Positions 57,904 through 64,000 of a stretch of 64,000 bases of DNA are shown here, piece by piece; position 1 is the first letter of the stretch; every line of letters begins with the position of its first letter. Made by a program: the position numbers and the translations under genes. Source of the DNA: Coprinellus micaceus (lineage: Eukaryota > Basidiomycota > Agaricomycetes > Agaricales > Psathyrellaceae); NCBI GenBank assembly GCA_951394405.1, contig OX596344.1, positions 1,116,001 to 1,180,000 of the forward strand, given 5' to 3'. The notes beneath the pieces were generated by a model. It was not told where the DNA came from and did not search any database. It saw only the letters and a list, made by a program, of their open reading frames with translations.

Positions 57904-59459
57904 ATGAAGGCTCTCGCCTGGTTTGGAAGCAAGGACGTTCGAGTCGTTGATGCGCCTATCCCTGCTGTCACCGAGCCAGACGATGTTATCATCAGGGTCA
58001 CCGCATCCACAATCTGCGGGAGTGATCTGCACTTGTGAGTTATGCCCAACCTTCCACTTGATCAGCAGCTCATCAACCAATTCGAAGGTATCACGGTGAG
58101 ATTATGACGATGCAAAGGGGCGACATCCTTGGCCATGAGTTCATGGGCATCGTCGATAAAGTCGGCCCTGGCGTTAAAAACCTCTCCCCTGGCCAAAGAG
58201 TAGTTGCATCATTCCAGATTGCCTGTGGGGATTGCGAGTTCTGCAAGCAGAAACTGTCTTCCATGTGTGATCGCACGAACGACTCTTCGTAAGTGGCGCG
58301 GGCCTTCAAGGGCGGCAGAGCATAAGGCTAACCCCGCTGTCCTATCAAGGCTTCAAAAGGCGATGTATGGGACTACCGATGCGGGTTTCTTCGGCTATTC
58401 TCACTTCACTGGTGGGTATGCTGGTGGACAGGCTGAATACGTGAGGGTACCGAAAGGTATGCTTTCTGTCTGTTTCTGCCCGGGAGTCACCGAATGAATT
58501 TGTGGATATAGGGAACGTCAATCTTCTTCCAATCCCCGACAATGTTACGGACGAGCAGGCCCTTTACTTGAGCGATATTCTGCCCACGAGTTATCACGCC
58601 GTTGTGGATACCGGTGTCGAGAAAGGTGACACCGTTGCTATCTGGGGCCTAGGTCCTATCGGTCTGCTTGCCGCCCACTGGGCCAAGTTCAAGGGCGCGT
58701 CTCGAGTCATTGGTATCGACAGAGTTCCTGAACGTCTCGCCTTCGCCCAAGAGAAGCTTAGCATTGATACCATCAATTTCTCTGAGCACAAGGACGTACC
58801 CAAGCGTATCCGAGAAATCGTAGGCGAGAAAGGAGTTGATGTTTGCATCGACGCAGGCACTTTCCACGAACCCAAGACTATTGGCCACAAGATCCAAAAG
58901 TTCCTAATGCTGGAGACGGACGTCCCCGAGACTATCAATGAAATGCTGGTTGCTGTGAGGAAGATGGGCCGCGTGGGTCTCATTGCGGCGTACGCTGGCT
59001 ATGCCACCCAGGTCAATGTGGGCGCTTTGATGGAGAAGGGTATCCGGTATGTTCTGATTTTAGGCTCCCGGTGACGTCTGTTCAACATTGACAACAACTC
59101 CCTAGGCTTATTGGGAACGGCCAAGCCCCTGTTCACAAATACTGGCATGAAATTATGCAGTATATACAGAATGGTCAGGTCGATCCAAGCTTGTAGGTCT
59201 CTTGGCTCCCTGTTCTACTGCGTCGACCTAACATCTGAATACGCATCGCAGCGTCGTGACCCACCGTGTGCCACTCGAAGATATGCCAGCTTTGTACGCG
59301 GCTTTCGACAAGCGCATCGCAGGGGTGGAGAAAGTTATAGTTGATACCAAGTTCAGTGAAGCTGAGGGTGTTCGCGGGAAGGGGTGTCCTCCCTTGACCC
59401 GCGTCAACGACTGGGAAACCTCTCAAGCCGGCCGTCCTCAGGAGGTGAACCTTAACTAA
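57904..59459 (+). CDS. Zinc alcohol dehydrogenase, formaldehyde dehydrogenase-like
   Basis: Medium-chain zinc dehydrogenase of the glutathione-independent formaldehyde dehydrogenase-like group. The start [20 protein letters not shown] is the family N-terminus. The catalytic zinc site is in [12 protein letters not shown] and [16 protein letters not shown], and the structural zinc cysteines are in [17 protein letters not shown]. The middle reads [20 protein letters not shown] and [14 protein letters not shown], and the NAD fold is [17 protein letters not shown] with acidic D in [11 protein letters not shown]. The end has [20 protein letters not shown] and [20 protein letters not shown]. Several short introns occur. 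It could oxidise formaldehyde or another small alcohol or aldehyde with NAD. Alcohol oxidase at 1650-4850 makes formaldehyde, so a link is possible but not shown. Confidence 0.92.
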
Positions 59460-59597
59460 TCGCCCGGACTTCACGGAATGTGTATTTGTATCGTCTGTAT
59501 TTTAGGGATGCGAGTTTTACTCAGAACACGGCGCATATGCAGGCGGTGAGCATCAGTCTGGAGAATGATTAGTCGATTATCTCCGCGCACCTACATT

Positions 59598-59615
59598 GGG
59601 TGACTTGCCATAAGA
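59598..59615 (+). repeat. Left terminal inverted repeat
   Basis: 18 bp, GGGTGACTTGCCATAAGA, with flanking ATT on its left. It is an exact reverse complement of 60317-60334. Confidence 0.8.
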
Positions 59616-60316
59616 TTAAAATATGTTTCCGCATTATCTGGGCCTGTCATCGGAGTTCGAAGTTCGATTATAATACTCAGCTGAGTAAACCATAAGCGCC
59701 GGGGTACCCAACCCGATTAAATCTCGAATAGATGGTTCGGCGCCGTGCCCCAGCCCAGGTTCACCACTCGCAGGCACTTGACTCAAGCGTTATTGCTTCT
59801 TGGGTAACCCTACTCCTCGATAAGGGGTCACTCGTGTCATTTCCCTTCGGACCTTCAACCTCAGCGCTTTGACCGTCGGTGGTCTCCCTCAGAGGGGCCA
59901 GTAGCACTGTCGGTTTGGCTATTGGATGGCAGGTGCAGGTGCCCTGATCCCTCAGGGAACATCGTGAAATGCCTTGGTCGCACTTCAGTGTTAATCAGCG
60001 AGGTAGGAAAGACCGTCAATGGGCATGGGCGCATGCTCAGGGAAGAGTCGCTGAGGTCGCGCTGAAGCAACATCGAGACTCACTCTCACGAATGTCGGTC
60101 ATGGAGGGCTCGTGAGAGGATCTAAGTACAAATAAGGCAGTTCAGGGTTTATTCGAGCGCCTCAGAATCTACTCGGGGGGTCCTGACCCTCTGAATAGAT
60201 TCCGTTTTATTCAGACCCTCTCCCATCAAAATTTCAGCGCCCATGTCCCGGCATGTCGGCTTGGGAGGTCTACAGGCCCCGATTTACTCTGAATCTATTC
60301 AGATATATTCAAAAAG

Positions 60317-60334
60317 TCTTATGGCAAGTCACCC
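60317..60334 (-). repeat. Right terminal inverted repeat
   Basis: 18 bp, TCTTATGGCAAGTCACCC on the plus strand, followed by ATT. It pairs with 59598-59615. Confidence 0.8.
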
Positions 60335-61085
60335 ATTGACAGATGAAGTCATCCGAGACTCCGTGTGACGCGCTGAGCGACAGAAGGTGTCGAGTTAAAT
60401 TAGGACGCTGACAAAAATAGAACATTAAGCGCCGGCGGCTCGAGGTCGCCCAAGAAGCACCAAATTATAATCCTTCTTTTGTCCAAGAATAAACGGGGCG
60501 TACGTAGATCAGCTGGTAGGAATGTTGCCTATTGATATGACGCACCTGATGCTGTGTGTAAAATGGGCGTTCGAAGTGAATATTTGGCTCGATAGGCGGC
60601 GAGCTCAGGCTGGTTGAAGCGGTTAAACGGATCGAGCGCTAAGAATAGGCATACGGGGGAAGGGTATACCAATAGCACGGCACGCGTCGAATTTCTGGCT
60701 TTGAACTTCCCCCCGAATAACCAACTCAGTGGGCTGAGCTTCGGGTTAACCATGCACTATATGGGCGCTATCGGCAGTAGCATCTTCTCCCTCATGCCTT
60801 CCCCTTGTGCATGGGCTACACGGAGTAGGGAATATGTTCAAGCTGTAAGCCTTCTGCTTACCGATGCCGCAGGGTTTACCGTGACGACTTCCATGAAACA
60901 CTGAGCACAAGGTCACGGTGGGACCTTGCTACATGGCGATTCTTGCCAGTCAGCTCATCGAGAGCGCTCGTATAAAGTAACAACTGTTAACTGTCGAAAA
61001 ATATCGCCCCTCAGAGTTCTATTTTCACTCGAAGACTCCGGAATATACTTACATCCCAGCCTGCTCCCCTCGTTGACGTCGCTCC

Positions 61086-61784
61086 ATGTCCGCCTTGACG
61101 AACCCGTACGCTCTCGGAGGATGGCCAGGTACCTCGCGCCAATCCATCAAATCCGAAGACCCGACATCCTCCCCATCCGTCCTCAATTTCCGTATCGTTC
61201 ATCCCTCCACGTTGTTTGCGGAAGGCGCAACCGTACTCGCCCCAGTCGACATCCTTAACTGTGTCGTCTTGGACCCCTACGGCAGGAAATACCTCTCGAC
61301 AAGCACGCGTGAGGTCCCCCTGTCGGCGTCTAGCGGAGTAACTGGGTCGGAGGTTGCCAGCACTGTGGAAGTGGCAATAACGTACATCCACGATTCGCAA
61401 AACAAGGTGGTGGGCCAGGTGGAATGGTGTACGCCGCACCCTATCCTCCAGCTCACCCATGCGGTCTTGATCCCGAGGCAGAAGTCAACATACGTTTTCT
61501 TCGAATCCAATTCCAAAGACCTAGGATCCCCTGGCTCTTCGAGTTACTCCCTTTTCGTCAGCAGCACGCTTCGCACCTGGGTCAACGGAACCGAGGGAGA
61601 GTACAGACTCTATTCGTATGACAATCTCCGCCACCCTGTCCTCCAAGTAGAAGCAAGGCGACACCGCACCGGAGCGCTGGAATTGGCTGTGACTGAGGCG
61701 GGGGTGAAGGAAGGTTTGGTGGATGCAAGTCTGATAGCACTGCTGCTGGTATTGAATGGCTTGGCGAGGGGTTATAAGTTTTGA
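61086..61784 (+). CDS. Hypothetical protein, DUF6593-like
   Basis: Single-exon gene of 232 residues starting MSALTNPYALGGWPGTSRQS. After a short Ser/Pro-rich start it reads like a beta-rich domain: VLNFRIVHPSTLFAEGATVL, STVEVAITYIHDSQNKVVGQ, KSTYVFFESNSKDLG, TWVNGTEGEYRLYSYDNLRH, VLQVEARRHRTGALELAVTE and a hydrophobic C-terminal helix GLVDASLIALLLVLNGLARG. This order resembles small basidiomycete proteins with the DUF6593 domain, whose function is unknown. No signal peptide is present. The open frame, codon pattern and lack of stops support a real gene, but the family assignment is by eye only. Confidence 0.7.
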   Translation: MSALTNPYALGGWPGTSRQSIKSEDPTSSPSVLNFRIVHPSTLFAEGATVLAPVDILNCVVLDPYGRKYLSTSTREVPLSASSGVTGSEVASTVEVAITYIHDSQNKVVGQVEWCTPHPILQLTHAVLIPRQKSTYVFFESNSKDLGSPGSSSYSLFVSSTLRTWVNGTEGEYRLYSYDNLRHPVLQVEARRHRTGALELAVTEAGVKEGLVDASLIALLLVLNGLARGYKF

Positions 61785-62102
61785 CAATCTGAGTCAAGCT
61801 TAGTTGTGGGTAGTGTTTTTACGGGCGTATCAGTGTGCAATTTTGGGTACTCCTCAAGTTGGGGTCTGCTGCGTAGTTCGTTGTCAAGAAGAATTGGAGT
61901 AAAGTGCATGGTATATGGTATTCCATTTCAAACTCCTCTCGGCAACGGCCGTGTCGTAATAAGCGCCCGTTGTCCGAAGACCCGAAGCCCCGAGGCATCG
62001 ATTATCGATCCTAGTTAAAGGCGACGTTCCGATTTTGGAGCTCCTTGTCTTTCTCATCTCTTCCCCCACATCGTAGCACCTGTAGCGGAGGCCGTTTCGG
62101 GC
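61785..62102. other. Intergenic upstream of BTB gene 1
   Basis: 318 bp, AT-rich in its first half, with no gene seen. It contains the terminator region of the DUF6593-like gene and the promoter of BTB gene 1. Confidence 0.45.
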
Positions 62103-63179
62103 ATGTCAAATCCTTCGACAAACGCGCTGACTCAAGCGTCCTCTCGGAGCTCGAGGTTTTATCACGAAACTGTCGTTTTCGAGGTAGGTTTGTCGGAGGG
62201 AGACATTATAGTCCTATCAGGGCACTGAAGAACTGAAAGATAGAAGGCACATTGTATGGCGTTTCCAAGCACGGACTCCAGCAGTGGTCTCGATCTTTCT
62301 TCCGTGATTTGTTCGCCCAACCGCAACTTCATGGGGAGCAGAGGGAGGGGGAGTCGGACACAAACCCAATCAGGCCACCTCAAGTTACAGCTTTTGAGTT
62401 TGAGAGTCTAGTGGAAGTTATCTATTCGAAGTGAGTACCCGAAATTTATGGATTGGCATCGGTGATAACTGAGAACTTGAACGTTGACCGGCGCTGTCTT
62501 CATCATACACAATATATTTAGCCAGCTGAGTGGGCCACTCAACTTGTCGAAGGATCAGTGGGTCGGTGTTTTGAAGCTCGCGAGGCGGTGGGATATGCCT
62601 GAGGTACGCCGTTTTGAGCTAAACTCGGTGCCCAGCCAATAAACATTACATCAGGTAGCCAGGCTGGCCATTGAGAACCTGGATTCTGTCCAGCTCACCC
62701 CCCTCGAGAAAGTTCGACTGGGAAAGGCCCATCACGTTCTCAGTTGGATAACCGATGGATACGCTTTTCTGGTTGGGGATGTCTCTCCGGTCTCCTTCGA
62801 GTTCGACGATCTCAAGATTCTCGGGTTGGAGACTGCCTGTCGCATCCTCTACGCTCGGAACGACGTCCTCCGCGCGACATCAAAGAGGAACGATACATTG
62901 TACTGCGGGAACTGCCTAAGGTACAAAGGGTCGTGGTGTGGGCTTTGGATCCAGCCACAGGGGACTTCCAGTGGTAACTCGGATCCCTACAAGTGCACCA
63001 CTTGTCATGTGTCCGCCGAGACTTCTTACGATGGAGCCTTGATCTACCTCAGGCCCTCATCAGTAGACCCAGGGGTAGTTAGCTCTGCCATTGCAGCCAA
63101 GGTCGTCCAGGTCTTCCGAGAGGACATTGAGAGGGCGGAGGGGCAGGATTCAGTCTCCGAAGCCGGCATCCCATCGTAA
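62103..63179 (+). CDS. BTB/POZ domain protein 1 with C-terminal zinc-ribbon-like cysteines
   Basis: Four exons (62103-62183, 62240-62430, 62522-62603, 62655-63179) sum to 879 nt, or 292 residues. The BTB start is RFYHETVVFEIEGTLYGVSK, then HGLQQWSRSFFRDLF, FEFESLVEVIYSK and, after the next intron, NLSKDQWVGVLKLARRWDMP, EVARLAIENLDSVQLTPLEK. This is the common agaricomycete BTB family. The C-terminal part has LYCGNCLRYKGSWC and YKCTTCHVSAE, a CxxC...CxxC arrangement suggesting zinc binding. BTB proteins dimerise and may recruit cullin-3. The partner is unknown. A second copy follows at 63607. Confidence 0.87.
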
Positions 63180-63606
63180 TCATGACAGTCACCAGATCTT
63201 GCGCCAGGTCCCTCGCAGAAAGTAGAACTGGAGCTATTACTAATGTCCTGGCGGTTTTTGATGTGGATGCTGAGGAGGCAGAGAGGTGAAATTCGTTCCC
63301 TGTGACTGGCATCCCGTCTCGGTAGTCGCTCTGGCCTTGCATCGACTCGTCAGACATGCACATTATACCGTATCCTTCTTTAGGTATACAGAACTAGTGC
63401 TATGCGATTCTGTGGGGTTTTTGATCGAGATGTTACAGGATATGGTTTGCCAGAACTGTATCTTTACGTTAAGCGCCCGTGGCCCACTGCCTCCCCCGTG
63501 AATACCGGTCGCGACGCCTGTGGTCCGTGCGTGGGTTCCACGGAAGCAGAATCGTCCCTTATCGATCTCTCATACGGCCTCCAGCCCACATCCACGTTCA
63601 AACGAG
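63180..63606. other. Intergenic upstream of BTB gene 2
   Basis: 427 bp between the two BTB genes on the same strand. It carries the promoter of the second gene. No other feature is visible. Confidence 0.45.
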
Positions 63607-64000
63607 ATGCCCAACCCTTCCGATGCTCCGAAGCCTTCTGTCTCCCGAGGGAGGCACTACTACGAGACCGTCGTGCTCGAGGTAACCACCTCCTCCATAC
63701 TGGCATCGACGCACTTAGCTCAAAACGATACATAGGTCGAAGGGACTGTGCATCGCGTTCCTAAGCATGGACTTGAGGAATGCTCATCTGTCTTTCGTAA
63801 AATGTTTTCTCCTCCTCCTCGTGCCAGTGAATCGACACCGGGAACACAGAGTCCGAGTCCTAAGGAAGGAGGCGCGGATGAAACCCCGATCAAGTTGGTT
63901 GGATGTACGAACGAGGAGTTCGAGAGTTTAATCGATGTTATGTATCCCTTGTAAGCTCTCCCTTTTTGAAGAGCTCGCCGCGTATAACCGCCATTAGATT
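63607..64000 (+). CDS. BTB/POZ domain protein 2 (5' part, cut by window end)
   Basis: Paralogue of BTB gene 1. Exon 1 (63607-63681) encodes MPNPSDAPKPSVSRGRHYYE and TVVLE, and exon 2 (63736-63950) reads VEGTVHRVPKHGLEECSSVF, RKMFSPPPRASES and NEEFESLIDVMYP, ending at a phase-2 donor (TT/GTAAGC) as in gene 1. The intron positions match gene 1 and the rest lies beyond the window. The insertion between RKMF and the next helix differs from gene 1. It is probably a BTB dimerisation protein of unknown partner. Confidence 0.85.

Larger units (their letters stand above)
59598..60334. mobile_element. Non-autonomous element with terminal inverted repeats (MITE-like)
   Basis: The sequence GGGTGACTTGCCATAAGA at 59598-59615 has a perfect inverted copy at 60317-60334. 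The element is 737 bp and its ends are flanked on both sides by ATT, which fits a 3-bp target duplication. No transposase frame lies inside. Internal short inverted repeats (CTGAATAGATTC around 60195 and GAATCTATTCAG around 60290) suggest further folding. A GGG end with a 3-bp duplication recalls PIF/Harbinger-type elements, but the assignment is tentative. Confidence 0.7.
59460..61085. other. Intergenic with inserted terminal-repeat element
   Basis: 1.6 kb between the dehydrogenase and the DUF6593-like gene. About half is the element at 59598-60334. A motif-free plus frame at 60614-60904 is not called. The last 200 bp form the promoter of the next gene. Confidence 0.6.

Overview
The window is nuclear DNA of a filamentous basidiomycete, most likely an agaricomycete of the wood- or litter-decay type. 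The evidence is dense protein-coding genes cut by many 45-65 nt introns with GTNNGT donors and CTNAY branch sites, and gene families typical of that group: two dye-decolorizing peroxidases (DyP), a fungal alcohol (methanol) oxidase, ricin-B beta-trefoil lectins, BTB proteins of the VEGTLYxVxKHGL type, an atypical G-alpha subunit and an F-box-like LRR protein. I rebuilt most genes by joining exons across introns. I saw no rRNA, tRNA, CRISPR, plasmid or phage feature.

Layout. 0-10.5 kb: 3' end of a ricin-B lectin (+), a cyclophilin H (+), alcohol oxidase (-), an F-box-like LRR protein (-) and a divergent cyclin (-). 11.8-28.7 kb: DyP1 (+), the U5 snRNP protein Dim1 (-), a Fab1/PIKfyve-type kinase (+) without its FYVE end, a divergent pair of 2OG-Fe(II) dioxygenases, a nucleotidyltransferase-fold protein with a long proline-rich and basic tail (-), and DyP2 (-). 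DyP1 and DyP2 face each other and the dioxygenase pair sits close to the midpoint, so this block looks like a decayed inverted duplication. 30-38 kb: a second ricin-B lectin (+), a DENN-domain (LCHN/Anr2-like) protein (-), prefoldin subunit 5 (+) and an AIFM2/FSP1-like flavoprotein (-). 40-48 kb: an atypical G-alpha (-) and the mismatch-repair MutL homologue PMS1 (-). 48-55 kb: an LSH/Irc5-type SNF2 remodeller (+) flanked by two paralogous Trf4/Cid-like nucleotidyltransferases; one keeps its catalytic aspartates and the other has lost them. 55-64 kb: phosphoinositide phospholipase C (-), a zinc alcohol/formaldehyde dehydrogenase-like enzyme (+), a 0.74 kb element with 18-bp terminal inverted repeats, a DUF6593-like hypothetical protein (+) and two BTB proteins (+, the second cut by the window end).

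Themes. Five gene families occur as local pairs (ricin lectin, DyP, 2OG oxygenase, nucleotidyltransferase, BTB), usually with conserved intron positions. Housekeeping genes for splicing (cyclophilin H, Dim1), protein folding (prefoldin), repair (PMS1), chromatin (LSH) and phosphoinositide signalling (Fab1-like, PLC) are interleaved with oxidative-metabolism genes. Alcohol oxidase makes H2O2 that DyPs can use, and its formaldehyde product is a possible substrate for the formaldehyde-dehydrogenase-like enzyme; that link is inference. The least expected signals are five GC-AG introns in four genes, the pseudo-nucleotidyltransferase beside LSH, the Fab1-like kinase lacking FYVE and chaperonin domains, and a G-alpha whose switch II has lost the catalytic glutamine.
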